NCBI GenBank assembly: GCA_029945375.1
Contig: JAQOTE010000015.1
Span: forward strand, 184,869-248,868
From: Agaricus subrufescens
Lineage: Eukaryota; Basidiomycota; Agaricomycetes; Agaricales; Agaricaceae
DNA length: 64,000 nucleotides
Direction of reading: 5' to 3'
A model generated the notes under the pieces. That model was not told the DNA's origin. It did not search any database and saw nothing but the letters and a program-made list of their open reading frames with translations. This document shows, one piece after another, positions 1-12,875 of the stretch (the first letter of the stretch is position 1; each line of letters opens with the position of its first letter). The position numbers and the translations under genes were made by a program.

Positions 1-431
1 GTCAATGACACGACGGTAACCTTTAGCCGAAATGGTCTGGACCGATCTGTCATCCTGAGAGTTGTATCACATATATAGATCGCCAACAAACGCCGGACAC
101 AATGAATGAGGAAAAAGAGTAGGAGTTCTGCATGCCTATGGCGAAAATCATGGCGCCAGATCTCGTTCATGTGTTGGTTACAACGAGGTAAGAGGGCTCT
201 CAAGAATAAGGAGAGCTCACTCACTTGAATCTTCAAGATGTTCGGCTCATTTGTTGATGTCGTCGGCACGTTGTGTTTTGTTTTTAGCCAGACATGTTGT
301 ATGGTGCTCTGCGCTAGAGTTTTTCTCTCCGCTTTGCTCTATCCACTTCCCACCCCACCTCTGACTCTTGCTCCACCTGAGCAGAAATTCAGACGCCGAC
401 GGCTGTTTCATGTGCTGAGGAGAACGACATC
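1..431. other. Intergenic DNA upstream of the GH105-like gene
   Basis: I see no supportable gene here. A short open frame at 238-435 has no family resemblance and ends just where the signal peptide of the next gene begins, so I read this as promoter and leader DNA. Confidence 0.4.
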
Positions 432-2152
432 ATGATACTCGGCTGTTCCTACTTCTTTCCCTACTTCTTCCTACTGTTGTCGCTCTTCCAACTGTCTTCG
501 GCCCAAAACTTGACGGATGAGCAAGTCAATATAATCAGTCAACGCTTGGCAGAGAGTGCCAAGAAAAGGTAAGCTTGCCATCAATGACGACCCGTTCGAC
601 TGAAATGAAAATTAAGCTTTTCGTCATTACGACGCGTAGTTGGGAATTAGGCACTCGGACGCAAACCATCCTCGAACTCAATGCAACACGTTATTCCGTG
701 TTTTCGAACAACAACCTACCGCCACCGCCCTCTTTTCCTCCAGACGGCCTAAACTCCTCTCTTGAACCCTTTTTCGCGATCGCCAAAAATGTCGTGGCTA
801 ATCGACCGTTTCAAAATCTCGTGGGACCGAAACCACTATTACCGGATGGTAGCGCTGGGGATCCTTCATCGATAGGTATGAGTATCCTGTTGGCAAATTG
901 GACGGGAGTGGATAATGGTAGTGGGTTGGATTATGCTGGTGCTGCTCAGGATCAGTTGGGTTGGTTATTGAATGTGGTTCCCCGGACGGATGATGGAGCT
1001 ATTTCTCATCGAGTTCTTGAGGTTCAACTTTGGTGCGTCGATATTGTGCGAGCACGCGTCCTTCGTCTAATAATACCCTGGGAAAGGAGTGACTCCGTGT
1101 ACATGGTACCACCGTTCCTGGCTTACTACGGTGTCATATCGAACAACCAGACGTTATTAATGGAGGCGTATAATCAAATCAAATTGTACAGGAATTATTT
1201 GCGCGATTCAGGCGCTCAGAATAGGTGGAAACATATCATGTTTGGTAATAGTGCTGATGAAGGACATTGGACGACAGGTACGTCTTCTTGATTATTTATG
1301 ATTGGATCTCATGCCTCTCAAGGTAATGGATGGGCTGCAGCTGGAATGCTCCGCGTTTTGGCCACAATCCGTAATTCCCCTTTCGCGAAGAAAATGAAAA
1401 ATCAACAAAAAGATTTAACGCATTGGATACAAGAAATCCATGATGGAATGTATGCCGTTTTGGTGCGTCTATGATAAACGTACTTCTATTCCCATAGTTG
1501 AATCTCTGAGGTATAGGATACCTCGGTGAACGTATTCACAAATTATCCTGATGTCTCTGCGGATTCGACCGGCAACTTTTACGATACTTCTGGTTCAGCT
1601 CTATTGGCTGCCACAGTATTCAGGGCAGCTGTTATGCTGGATCAGTTTAAACATGTGCCTGCCGCAGAGAAAATCAGACAGACACTGTTTGCGCCATCAG
1701 GTGGACCCCCAGCTTCGTTCGTCATGACGTCGTCATCTGCGCGACCACGCACTACATCTACTCAATCTAATTCTAGTGTGACTTCGATCTCGCGTTCATC
1801 TCGGCCCTCCAGATCTTCTACGTCTATGTCCTCAATCTCTACCACTACGTCTCCAGCCTCCAGCGCTACTTCGACAGTACCAACGCCAATGCCCACAGTG
1901 TTCCCCAGTTACGGCCATTTGACACAAGAAGGTTGGCTCGCGCCGGTCGTTAATCCTAATTCATTCCCTCACGAAGGTTCAATGTCACCTGAATCGGAAG
2001 CTTTCGCAATTCAATTACATTCTGCATGGAGGGATTGGATTGCCGATGGAGCGAGGGGCGCGAACGGTGGCTGCACTAGTCTAAGATTGCAAGGCGCTGG
2101 AGCAACTTTAGTGTTCTCATGCATTCTCATTGCCGTCATTGGTTGGATATAG
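432..2152 (+). CDS. Secreted six-hairpin glycosidase, GH105-like, probably GPI-anchored
   Basis: Five exons splice in frame (432-568, 640-1032, 1087-1277, 1323-1462, 1517-2152) to give 498 residues. The start at 432 gives a clear signal peptide (MILGCSYFFPYFFLLLSLF) ending SSA. The core carries two hallmarks of the GH88/GH105 unsaturated-uronyl hydrolase fold: a W-S-D-S-V-Y-M-V-P-P-F-L-A segment, whose Asp fits the catalytic acid position, and a later T-G-N-G-W-A-A-A-G-M motif. These enzymes release unsaturated uronic sugars from rhamnogalacturonan-type or similar polysaccharide fragments by hydration. After the catalytic core comes a Ser/Thr-rich stretch (about residues 345-400), then a short conserved-looking part, and the C terminus is a hydrophobic tail (VFSCILIAVIGWI), consistent with a GPI signal. 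The family call is from motifs only; a related six-hairpin family such as GH88 is possible. Confidence 0.72.
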
Positions 2153-2763
2153 GGGCGTGTTGATTTTATTGAAGCACTCTATCGCGAACTTTTTATATTA
2201 TACTGAATTTCACGTGGTTTTATATGTCTTATATCAAATGTATACCCGTAGCCATGTAATTTCCAATTTGCCCCCTGTGACCATAGTGTTTCTCACACGG
2301 CGGACAATTAGCTGTCAAATGGAGATAAGGGGGTTTGATGTCAAGCGGTTTGTCAGATCGTCGGCAACCGTTGATGCGCCATATTACAGGTGTGACGTGG
2401 ATCCTGCTAGCATATATTAGCCTACTTACTAGGCTTACCTGGAGTTAGTATAGGAAAGACAACAGGCATCAGCGCTTGTCTCGTATCTGGAAATCCTTGT
2501 AACGGCCATAAGGCCCGTACATTGGCTCATTCATATCACCCGACTTGTGAAGCGTGACAGATGAGGTAATTGACTCCTGATTTGACGCATCAGTATTCTA
2601 CCACTTGACATCAAACCCGCTACCTCCATTTGACAACTGTTTGTCCGCCGTGTCACATTCGGTCTGGACACTATTGTATGTACGTTTTTGTATATACTTG
2701 TATATCGTTCCTTGGCTCACACTATCTCCTCCAGTACTTCCGAGCTTGACAACTTGACTCGAA
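2153..2763. other. Intergenic DNA between the GH105-like and LamB/YcsF genes
   Basis: No gene is supported. It contains two similar inverted segments: sequence around 2290-2350 (cggcggacaattagctgtca, then tcaagcggtttg) recurs in opposite orientation around 2600-2660 (acatcaaacccgctacctcc, then caactgtttgtccgccgtgt). This suggests a decayed inverted repeat or MITE-like insertion downstream of the first gene. Confidence 0.4.
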
Positions 2764-4052
2764 ATGACCAAACCTCTGAAAGCGACTGTTAACTCTGATT
2801 TAGGCGAGGTAAGCTTACATTAACCCGTGAATTCTTGTTGTAGAGGCTTGACGTCAATCATATAAGGGCTACAGCATCTATCGGATGGTAAAGACAGCAC
2901 GACTTGTGTTTGTTAATTTCGAAAGTGCTGAGTAACGTTGTAGGGAGATGATGAAGAGCTTATGAAAACTATTCACTTGGCGAATGTCGCTTGCGGTTTC
3001 CATGCATCGTAAGCCCCTTTATCACAGTTTCATACTGCGCTAATGCGACTCTTGATAAGAGATTGGGATATCATGAACCAGACTGTCGCATATGCAAAGC
3101 TAAATGATGTCAAGGTCGGTGCTCACCCCTCCTTGCCAGATAAACAAGGGTTCGGTCGCAGGGAAATGAAAATTTCCAGTGTACGTTATTTCTTCCTGTC
3201 CTGATCTGTTTTTTTCTCTCACACTAACATCGATCTGATGATTAATAATCCCAGGTTGAACTATTCAATTGTTTCGTCTATCAAGCCGGTGCTCTGTCTG
3301 GATTTCTCAAAGTATATGGAATGGAAATGCACCACTTGAAACCACACGGAGCAATTTATGGCCAGATGGCTAGGGATCTAGAGTTGGCAAAAGCGGGTGT
3401 CAGTGCCTGCAAGGTTTTCGGGAACATTGCTTTTGTTGGCATGGCGGGGACAATGCATGAGGTTGCGGCAAACGCGGAAAACGTTAAGTTCATACCTGGT
3501 ACATCCTATCTTTCTCTCTTTCTTTCCACCTGCCATTACTGCTTTTCTTTCTATGTTTTGTGTTGGGTGGTATATGTGCTTACTGATGGGTTTAGAATGG
3601 TTTGCGGATTTGGAGTACGATGAAAATGGTAAACTCTTGATCACGAAGTAAGTAATCTCTGGGAATACGTTTTCCATTCATATTCAAATTTGGCCTTTTT
3701 TTAAGGACGCATGATCCTGTAAAGAGCGAGGATGTAGTCAACCGTGTAAGTGGCTTTATAACTAGTGACAATTCACCCACAGATGTTTATATGGTTATCT
3801 GCTTATTCTGACAAAGGTTAATCGACTCCTCAAGAACCGATTGATTACGACCAATGTAGCAGGACGTGCCCTCCCGCTCGGTGATCATATCGAGGAAGTA
3901 ACCATTTGTGTGCATTCCGACACTCCTGTAAGTTATCTTCCTTCGATATCGTCTTCATGTGATTAATACTACTCCGTTTTAAGGGTGCTGTCGAAGTTGC
4001 AAAGCTGGTAAAAAAGCTTGTGGATGAACATAACCAGGGCTTGGGTGTTTAG
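2764..4052 (+). CDS. LamB/YcsF family protein (5-oxoprolinase subunit A-like)
   Basis: Nine exons splice in frame to 255 residues, the usual size of the family: 2764-2808, 2867-2887, 2944-3008, 3060-3180, 3255-3498, 3596-3647, 3706-3745, 3817-3927, 3984-4052. Family motifs in order are N-S-D-L-G-E-G near the start, [39 protein letters not shown] and G-D-H-I-E-E-V near the end. Bacterial PxpA works with PxpB and PxpC to open 5-oxoproline to glutamate; fungal copies stand alone and their substrate is not certain. The second exon is only 21 bases and supplies the G-Y-x-I-Y-R-M piece that completes the metal-site region before G-D-D-E. The protein has no signal peptide, so it is probably cytosolic. 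Confidence 0.85.
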
Positions 4053-4347
4053 TTTCTATCTATTGTAGACTGTGTAAATTTGCTTATGGATGCACCCTTC
4101 ATAAATTGGTGAAATTCAAAATGATCAGGTGTCTCTTTTTCATATGCTTTACGAAAGTGTGCGATCAATTGTTTATGAGCGGTCGGCCCGTCGGGCCGAA
4201 GTAGGGTCACACGGTTTCAGTCATTGGCCTCCTATTTGTCCTTGTCCAGAAAGCAGCTCCCAATGTAGCGACAAAATGCCGAAAATCAGCCTACCATAAT
4301 TTCACCGTCGACTTCGTAACAAACCACCACGAAGCTAAACTCGTCAA

Positions 4348-6073
4348 ATGTCATTCCTTCGAGTATCAGGCACTGTGATAGTAAACGAGCGCCAGGAGGA
4401 AGTGGTTCTCAAAGGTGCCGGCTTAGGGGGATGGATGTTGTAAGTATGGTATAATAAAAGCAGTCCTTTCTTGTACTGACAAGTACCTAGAATGGAGAAC
4501 TTTATATCCGGTATGTTCAAAAGGCAGTGCATCACTGGCTGTTGGTTGACGGCAACTGTTGGACAAGGGTATCCTGGTTGTGAATATCAGATTCGGGAGG
4601 CGCTTGCGGATGTTTTAGGAGAAACCAAATCGAATTTCTTTTTCGACAAAGTAAGCAACATTTCACGCTCTCTTCAGGATACATGTTAACGATACCTTGA
4701 TCAGTTTTTAGAATACTTTTTTGCCGAAGCGGATGCCAAATTCTTTAGGTCTCTTGGATTGAACTGCATTCGAATCGCAGTTAATTATCGTCATTTCGAG
4801 GGTTAGTTTTTGACGCGCTTTTTGGTCGTGTTCACATATCTTTCATATAGATGACGGTAACCCGATGCATCTCCGAGCAAATGCCTTCACTCACCTCGAT
4901 AGGGCCATCTCAATTTGCGCTCAACAATCTATCTATACTATCATAGATATGCATTCTGTTCCTGGAGGCCAATCAGGTGGATGGCATTGCGATGCTGGTA
5001 CACATCTTCCTAACTTTTGGAGACACAAGCACTTCCAAGACCGTCTCGTGTGGTTATGGACAGTCATTGCGGAGCGGTACAAAGATAACGCATGGATAGC
5101 CGGGTTCAATCTGATCAACGAACCTGCTGACCCAAGCGGGTGGGGCAAAACCGACATTGGCGGAAAAGATGGAGTCAAACAGTTGCAGCTTGTGAGAGTC
5201 TATGATCGTTTGGTGGAAGCTGTCAGGAGCGTCGATGTCAACCATATCATCTTCCTTGATGGGAACACGTTTGCAACAGACTTCACTCAATTCCCTGATG
5301 ACGTAGCCGAAGGCCGATGGGTCAATGCAGCCTTCTCCATACACGACTATGCGATATACGGGTTTCCAAATTCTCCGGGTATCTATATCGGGAGTAATGA
5401 ACAAAAGGAAAGGCTTATAAAGACTTACGAGAGGAAGCGGAAGTGGATGGATGATAGGGGATTATGCGTGTGGAATGGGGAATGGGGTCCTGTATACGCA
5501 AGAAAAGAGTACGACGGTGCTGATTGGGAGACGATAAATGAAGCTCGGTTGAGAGTAGTCAAAGATCAGCTGGAAATCTACCGCAGGGTAAGCTGTGATG
5601 GTCATCATGTACACTGAAACTGACGTCCCGATAACAATCAGGACCGACTCAGCTGGTCCATTTGGCTATACAAGGATATCGGTTTCCAGGGGATGGTTCA
5701 CGTTTCTCAAAATACGCCATACATGAAACTCCTCAAGACTTTCCTTATGCGAAAGCATAAATTAGCAGTAGACGCCTGGGGTAAAGATGACACCGACGTC
5801 AAATATGCGTACGAACCCATTGTAAACCTTATCCGAACAGAAGTATCCGACAACCCGCAAAAACTGAAGCTCTACCCACCGATATGGACACCGGAAGAAA
5901 GAGTAACAAGAATCTCACGGACGATTCTTTTTGCCGAGTTCATGATCAAAGAATGGGCTGAACACTTTACGGGAATGGGACTAGCCGAACTGGAGGAACT
6001 CGCCCGGAGCTTCAGCTTCGAGAATTGCATCGCGCGAGAGGAACTTAATCGTACTTTACGGGCGCATGCGTAA
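4348..6073 (+). CDS. Glycoside hydrolase family 5 enzyme
   Basis: Six exons (4348-4439, 4491-4510, 4568-4650, 4705-4801, 4851-5587, 5642-6073) join in frame to 486 residues. The family 5 (beta/alpha)8 pattern is clear: G-L-G-G-W-M-L-M-E-N-F-I-S-G-Y-P-G near the N terminus, D-A-K-F-F-R-S-L-G-L-N-C-I-R-I, the I-D-M-H-S-V-P-G-G-Q strand, the acid/base in F-N-L-I-N-E-P and the nucleophile in W-N-G-E-W-G-P-V-Y. There is no signal peptide, so it is likely intracellular or exported by another route. This subgroup in basidiomycetes is usually annotated only as GH5 cellulase-fold; its substrate (a beta-glucan or glycolipid) cannot be told from the sequence. The C-terminal 110 residues beyond the barrel are charged and helical-looking. 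Exon 2 is only 20 bases long. Confidence 0.88.
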
Positions 6074-6786
6074 TAAAAGATCGTTATGGGCCACCGATCG
6101 GCTTCTATCTCCCCGAACAACAGACTCAAGAACCGGTGGACGAATAATGTAGTTCTCGATCTGATTCGAATGTCAATGCACAAACGCGCTGGATCACTGC
6201 TCTTTTATTGAACTTCATGTATCCAAAGCATTCGTAAATTTGAGCCAAACCGCAGCGAACGACAGTACTGAACCTAAGATCGTGGAGCACGCAGCACAGA
6301 ACATAACGGTTGCTTTACAGATGATTGAGTTCCTGTGGAAGGGCGCCCATATATAAAAATAGGTGGTATATATCAGGAAATATATAATCTTCATTGCATC
6401 ACACCAATAGCTTAACAATGCAACACGAGGTGGTTTCTGGACGTGACCGTTGACGGCGCTTGACACTGATTTCTCCAAGCAAGCACCTATCCCTCCCTCG
6501 GTCACATGGTGGACAGTTTTGAAACGAATATGTTCTTACTAGTCTGTATGGAGAAACCTTCTACGATGTTATTATAAACTGATGAAATCTATCTGAGCAG
6601 TGAGCTGTCATGGGTAGGCGTTACTGTGGGCCTATAATCACTTCTTTCCCCTTCAATGAAAAGTTTCACATATCAGCATGAACGAATATGACTCCAAATT
6701 TTCTAAGTACAGCGGGAATATTACGGTCTCGTAGGATGTAAGATGGATATCGACCCACAAAATAATATACTCATAGGTAAAGCAAA
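6074..6786. other. Convergent intergenic DNA between GH5 and P450 genes
   Basis: The GH5 gene ends from the left and the first P450 ends from the right; this stretch is their shared 3' DNA. Short open frames on both strands have no family features. Confidence 0.4.
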
Positions 6787-8872
6787 TCAAAAAGTAGACT
6801 CGGTCGCAGCGGCTCTGACGATTTGTTCTATGCCAGGTCTCGGGATGAACCGGCACCCAAACTCCTCCGGATAACTTGTTTAATCGGTAACAACGTTACG
6901 CTCGCTAACGGAGAAACATATACATATATCACATACCTTATAAGGTATTCCCCGAACTTCGGTGTACCCATTCCACCTTCAGGTGGTACTATATTGAATG
7001 TGGTTATCAAATTCGCCATAATGACGAATATTGAATTTTCAGCCAACGCCTTGCCAGGACAAACTCTGAGTCAAAGCAAAATAAGAAGCAAAATCAGATT
7101 CAAAACCCGAATTATTGAATGAAAACATGCCGCTTTCCAAAACCAAATGCATATGTTGTAGGATCAACGATATCTTGAGTCTCGTCTAGGAATCTTTCTG
7201 GCATAAATTTTTGAGGGTCATACTTCGAATTCGGTGCAAACGCGATCGCCCTAGACATCCGTGGAACCAAAACACACAAGGACGATAGGACGGAACCTAC
7301 CAGACATTTGGTAATACTATGGTTCCTTTAGGTATGAAATAACCATTGTAAACGCTATTGTCTGCTGTACATCTCGCAAGGCCTTCAAACATCTTGCCTG
7401 AGCTACCTCAGAATATCGAACCATCTATAGGGAAGCTTACCGAGAGGTAGAGCCGGGTGCCATCTCAGGCACTCTTTGATGACTGCCCGCATGTAAGGTA
7501 GATGAGGAGCATCTACAATTTTTACAAGGCGGCTGGAAGGTAATAAAGCATCGATTTCCGCTTGAGCTTTTCGCTGAACGTCTGGATTCATTGCCATGGC
7601 CAGGATGAACACGAGTACTGATGTATATGTCTAACGCCCGTTGAGTATGATAAATGACAGAAGTGAGGGAAACAGACCGTCTCGGATCCGGCTCCATACA
7701 ATGATCCTACCGTCCATTTCACTCGGTGTTCGTGCAATTTCAAATCCTCGAATTCCTGTTCCAGCAGATCCCGGGTTAGGGATTCGGGTGCTGTTCCAGA
7801 AGCCTATGTTCTACTGCTTAACAAAGGAAAGGGGACCGACAATAATTACTTGTGGTCAGCTTACATTCTCCAATTTGACGTGCATGAACGGTTTGGAAAC
7901 AAGGTTTGCGATCATCATCCGGCCTTCATCTGCTTCCTTTTGAAATGGCAGGAATGTTAGATACTTTACTGTAGATTGATGTATCAACCTCGCAAGAATG
8001 GGTTCTCATAGAGGAGAATCTCATCTCACAGAAAGGAAACAGATCGGCGAGGTATGCTCCTGGAACTGAAGCCTTACCAATTACTCGCATGGTCACTTCG
8101 GCATCGGTGATATACTGGAAATTGATGTCACAAGAAAGAATACTGACTATGATTTGAATATTGCGTACATTATCATCCGCGTTTTCAACCGTCAGGCCAT
8201 ACCCTACCACCAGTATAATGCGGCCGGCAGTTCTACGATCATTATATGAGATAGAGAATATGGTGTGATAGGCCTTCCTTACAGTCGAACATGGTCAAAA
8301 AACCTCTTGGGCTTGTCAAGAATGTCTTTCAGTAATAACGCGGTCAAAAATTCTTGCGTATGATAGTACTTTGTGACTGCTGTGATACTCAAAGCGACAT
8401 GTGCCAATTTTCTACAGGCACGCCATTCCGGTCCATATGGAAGCAAAGGCATGCTCTGTCCGAGCTCCATCATCTCTCCAAGAACAGTGAATGCCGGTCG
8501 ATCGGTATATATGTTACTCCGTTTCTCCAAGAGGTCTTTGACAGTTTCCATATCATTCGCGACCAAAATGTGGTTGCCTAGGCCATGATAATAGATAAGG
8601 TTCCCTTCATGGTGCAGTTCCAGCCTACTCTAGACGCGTGATACAACATACCACACACCGTATTTCTCTTTTAGTAGAGCGAGCTCGTACCAAGCACTCC
8701 TGGGATCCAGACGCCATATATTTCCAATGATTGGAAGTGAAGAAGGTCCCGGCGGTCTTGACAAGCTACGGTCCTTCGGTCGAAGAACGGCGAAGAGAAC
8801 GCTGCTCAGGAGGAAAACAAGGACAGGCGCCAAATAAGGATTCGCGGAGACTTCAACAAGAATGCCTGACAT
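6787..8872 (-). CDS. Cytochrome P450 monooxygenase (cluster P450 1)
   Basis: Eleven exons on the minus strand join in frame to 507 residues, a normal fungal P450 length. Exons, in order of reading: 8872-8659, 8604-8283, 8232-8169, 8114-8030, 7968-7865, 7803-7678, 7630-7441, 7382-7301, 7250-7131, 7065-6937, 6874-6787. The N terminus is a membrane anchor followed by [13 protein letters not shown]. The I-helix oxygen site is Y-G-A-G-S-E-T-T, the ExxR is K-E-C-L-R-W-H-P, the PERF region is P-E-R-F-L, and the heme loop F-G-F-G-K-R-V-C-P-G-K is complete only after splicing. That heme-loop intron (7130-7066) begins with GC rather than GT. It probably oxidises a lipophilic intermediate at the endoplasmic reticulum; it is the first of three P450s in a likely terpenoid cluster. 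Subfamily is not assigned. Confidence 0.88.
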
Positions 8873-10039
8873 CCTCAAAGAAAACTTGGGAACGGGGGAG
8901 CGGAGCCTGAGATAACCGTAGGGAACACATTTGCTGTGTTATTCAATCCATTGGACATGCCGTGCGTAAGTTTTGTTACGTGTGGAAACCATACTATTCT
9001 AAATCAGACCGAATGTGGGAGCTTCGGCTGACGTTGACAGGTCAGTGATGGAAGGGTATCTGGTAAACATCTTCCATGCAGCTCGAGAAATCGTAGATAC
9101 GGTAGCCAAAGCCTGACAGAAGGTAATTTGAATGTGGCACAATGGAAATATGACGGATGACAACCATGGTTTGAAGCAAAAGTCAGTTGAGGAGTCCGTC
9201 ATGTCCGGACAAACTGTCGTAGACTTCGCTAAAACTATCAGTCAGCATCTCCGGACCCATAGTAACACGGGATATATCCAGGGACACACTGGGCGAAGCT
9301 TCGCCAGTTTCTTTGCAAAATGTGCCCATTTGTTGATTGCATAGCAGTACCAGGAAAGCTGCCGAGCTTCTGGAACAGCCCGAGTTGCTTGGAAACGTCC
9401 GGGATATCCCGGGCGCCACGAGTGGGCTCAAGCTTGCCTCAGGAAGTCAGAATTAAAGCAGAAACATGTGAAGCAGAATCGATTCGAACATTGAAACGAG
9501 GCTGAAATTCGATCAGACATGATGTGGTGTGAAATTGGCATTGTACTAGCACTATAATCGTCCCAAGACGAGATTTGCGGGCACACCGACTTAATATACT
9601 CAATATCATTTGTGCATTGTGCCTGACGTGAGATCATACTAATAATATTACTAATGTGCGTGATCGGTTACGAGGCCATTCATTCCATCCTTGTCTGGTG
9701 AAGGGACACGGAAACTTTGTCAAAAGGCCTTAGGTTCCGCCCAGGTTCCGCCGGTTTCATTCTCCTAACTTCGTAAGCAGACATACCGTAAAGCAGAACC
9801 TGACGACTGGTCCTGAGCACTTACCCTTATCGGCTGTCAGCTGATTACCGGTCTCATCGCGGCCACTTATGTTACATGATGGTGGCATCCTGGTGGCATC
9901 GAACGTGTACATGATCTCCCACGTTCATGTTAGGTTCATTACGGACAAAGATTCCAATTAGAAACATTATGCTTTGTCCCGACGAGTATAATCACCAGAA
10001 ATGGGGAACGGTCGACCAGCGTTACCAAAGGGTGATGCA
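8873..10039. other. Intergenic DNA, unassigned short frames
   Basis: About 1.2 kb between the P450 start and the end of the GMC gene. Minus-strand frames at 8999-9202 and 9183-9431 overlap but I could not join them into a recognisable protein. They may be a decayed gene; I make no functional claim. Confidence 0.35.
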
Positions 10040-12875
10040 TCAATCATCAAGGCCATTGATTATTCGGTCAACAGCCTTTTTCATCAGTATTGTCATGATC
10101 AGTTGACTACCCTAGCAGAACTACAATGATTGCTTACCGCATCCGCTAAGGCATAAACTGTAAGTTGAGTATGAGCGGAGAGTTGTAGTGGTAGAACGCT
10201 TGCATCGATAACGCGGAGATTCGATGTTCCGTGCACAAGTAGAGTATCATCGACAACGCCTTGTCCGTCTGTCAGCAAAACAAAGGGATTAGGATATTAG
10301 AGGGAAAACATACCCCCTTTCTCAATTGGGCCAAGAGAAGCGGTGCCAATATAGTGCGATCCACTCTAGGAAAACCCAATTATCTGGCCAAACTTGTGGG
10401 AACATGATTATATGACCTACACTTCCACTATTCCTAATGTATCTATATCATTCAATGAGAAATGCTGGCATTCTTACACCTCCCTTGAACACTTACTCTC
10501 GAAGTGCACCGTCATCTACAGTTGGTGAAGGGGAATTTTGTGTGTGGACGAGAGACGAGAATGGCTCTTGGTTACCGATTTTTTGAACAAACTTCATGGC
10601 GTCAAGAAGAACTTCAATATCTGCGCGGAATGAATGACAAATCGAAGCTAATATGTCTGGCGCTGACCAAATTCACGAGTTAGGTACCCCAGATCGATAA
10701 TTGGCGGCGCCAGTGGATCCGTGTTGTTGATATGCTATAGATGGATGTAGGAAACTGAACCAATATCCCAGACAATGATGGCCTTACCACACTTCCTCTG
10801 CTCATTGGGTGCTAAGAAGGGAATTCAGCCTTCCCTCACTGGAGCACTGGTGTGGTGGTACTTACCATAAGTCCTGCGAGAATAGAGGTTGATGTCTTGT
10901 TTGGTTGGGGATCTACGATACCGGTACTCAGTAAAATGAGCTCTATGAAAGGTACATTTGTTGATATGACCCAATCTTGTTGAATGTTAAATTCCAAGGC
11001 CAGGATAGAGTCTAGGTCAACAGAGAAAGCCTCAGATCTAACAATGTCGAACAGGTGATTTATACGAGAAGAGTTTGCAAAACTGGACAAAGGAAGATAC
11101 GCGACTGTCGAATCTGTTGTCGTGAAGAAGCCACCGTGCGTGGCATTACTATAGAAATTGAAGACATCACGTTGTATCAATATCAGTGAGATACGTACTA
11201 GGTTGCCTGTTGTTCTGCCAAGAAGGTCTGGTTTTTGCGTAGGTTGTCTGATTTAAACCAAAGGCGATATGTTAAACTTGTTGCAGATTAATTCCTGAGC
11301 CGAACTGACCGAAGGTCGTAATGTTGTCAACTAAGTCAAACTGTGCTGGAATGAAGAGATGATCCTGCAAGACCGGCCGTCAAAATACGGAAAGTCTCCG
11401 GAACCCCGAGACAACTCACTTGCAGGTTTTCGCCAACACCAGGTAAATCTACGATTACTGGAATTTGGAGTTCTTTCAATAGGCTTGAATTACCAATGCC
11501 TCAAAGGTGATAAATCAATGTCGCCCTTTCTACGTAATCCGCTAGTCGTCTTACCCGAAAGCTCAAGCAAATGCGGTGTTTGAATTGCACCTGCTGATAG
11601 AATGATGTCCTTGGCCGCTCCAGCTTCAAACATGCCGTTCAGTCCGGGGACTATAAATTCTGCACCGATCGCAACAGGAACTGATCCATTCTTCTCGGTG
11701 TCAAATCGTATGCGTGTCACCTTCGTAAGTGGATTACCATTAAATCAGCTATGACCGGCCAGCACAACGTTACCTGAGCTCCCACAAGTATGTGCAGGTT
11801 CGAACGGGGTGGCTGGTTACAATAGAACTCTCTAGCAGCATAAGATCGAACGCCTCGTGCCCGTTCTATACTCATCTGACTGTTACTAACACCACTAGGG
11901 TCACCATTATTCTGAAATCAACTAAGTGATAGGGCAACTCGAATCATACCGCAAGGCTTACCGGCGCCACGTTTGTTTTGACACCTAGGTTGTTCAGAGA
12001 AAGAACGTAATCAGGTACTTCTGCAGAATACATTTCATTGAATGAAACTTCAATTTGGCCGTGATAACCGCGGAAACAGGGCTCGTTGTCGGTAGAAGAG
12101 CCCTGAGAGAAGCTTGGGAAGGGATCTGCGGGAGCTACTCGCTCTATCGTGCGGAAGTGTGGCAAAAGACCTTCCCAGGACCAGTCTTGAGAATGAGCAA
12201 AGTCATTGATGGCATCATATTCCGCAATAGCTCCCCTGCCAGCAGCCATTAAGTTAGTTCCACTTGAACCCCCTAGCATCTTGCCCCTAGAGCTCCGTCA
12301 TCACTCATTGATATCGGTTTACAATTGCACCAGGGATAACGTACCGAGCAACAGCAATGCTCATGTTTCCGGCTCGAGCCTGTGGCGTACTCCTGAAGCC
12401 CCAGTCATGATCCGGATCTTTCAACGCCGGGGAGAAAGACATTCCTCCATAAAAAGAATCAAACGGTACGATTCACAAAATTTCTGATCTCAGACTTACC
12501 GGGTAAATCGACATTTGGATCGTTATGGTGATAAATCCCTGCTTCTATCACTCCAATCTGGAGAGATGGATGATCAGCCAATCTGGTCCGAGTCGCTGTA
12601 TAAGTCATACACGGGTAAAAATCGAATTCCAACTGACCTAGACGCCACCAGTAGGCCTGCTGTCCCTCCACCTAGAGAGTCTGAGAAACGTGCATCTGGC
12701 ATTCCATAAATGAGTTCCCACCAATGATGAGGTAGTCATACGGCCTTTGTGTGAACTCGTTCGCGCTTTGCGCGGTAGGAAATGGAATATCTGCACAAGA
12801 ATGGGCTTGACCAGAGAGAACTGTAACAAATGATAACCTCCAGAACCAGGCTGACGAGGTAGACAGTGACAACAT
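10040..12875 (-). CDS. Secreted GMC oxidoreductase, aryl-alcohol-oxidase type (AA3_2-like)
   Basis: About eighteen small exons splice in frame from an ATG at 12875 to a stop at 10040. The first exon gives a signal peptide (MLSLSTSSAWFWRLSFVTVL) and then R-P-Y-D-Y-L-I-I-G, which is completed by the next exon as G-G-G-T-A-G, the FAD-binding dinucleotide fold. Further hallmarks are V-I-E-A-G, the GMC signature 1 region G-K-M-L-G-G-S-S-G-T-N, signature 2 G-A-I-Q-T-P-H-L-L-E-L-S-G-I-G, and near the C terminus the active-site histidines in S-H-Y-I-G-T-A-S and S-A-H-T-Q-L. These enzymes oxidise aromatic or polyunsaturated primary alcohols with O2, making H2O2, outside the cell. One exon is 13 bases. 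The last exon is the least certain. It lies between two P450 genes and could act in a pathway with them or in lignin-related oxidation. Confidence 0.85.

Noticed and set aside
5054..5404. Minus-strand open frames inside the GH5 gene
   Set aside because: They are antisense shadows of a strong GH5 frame and show no family features.
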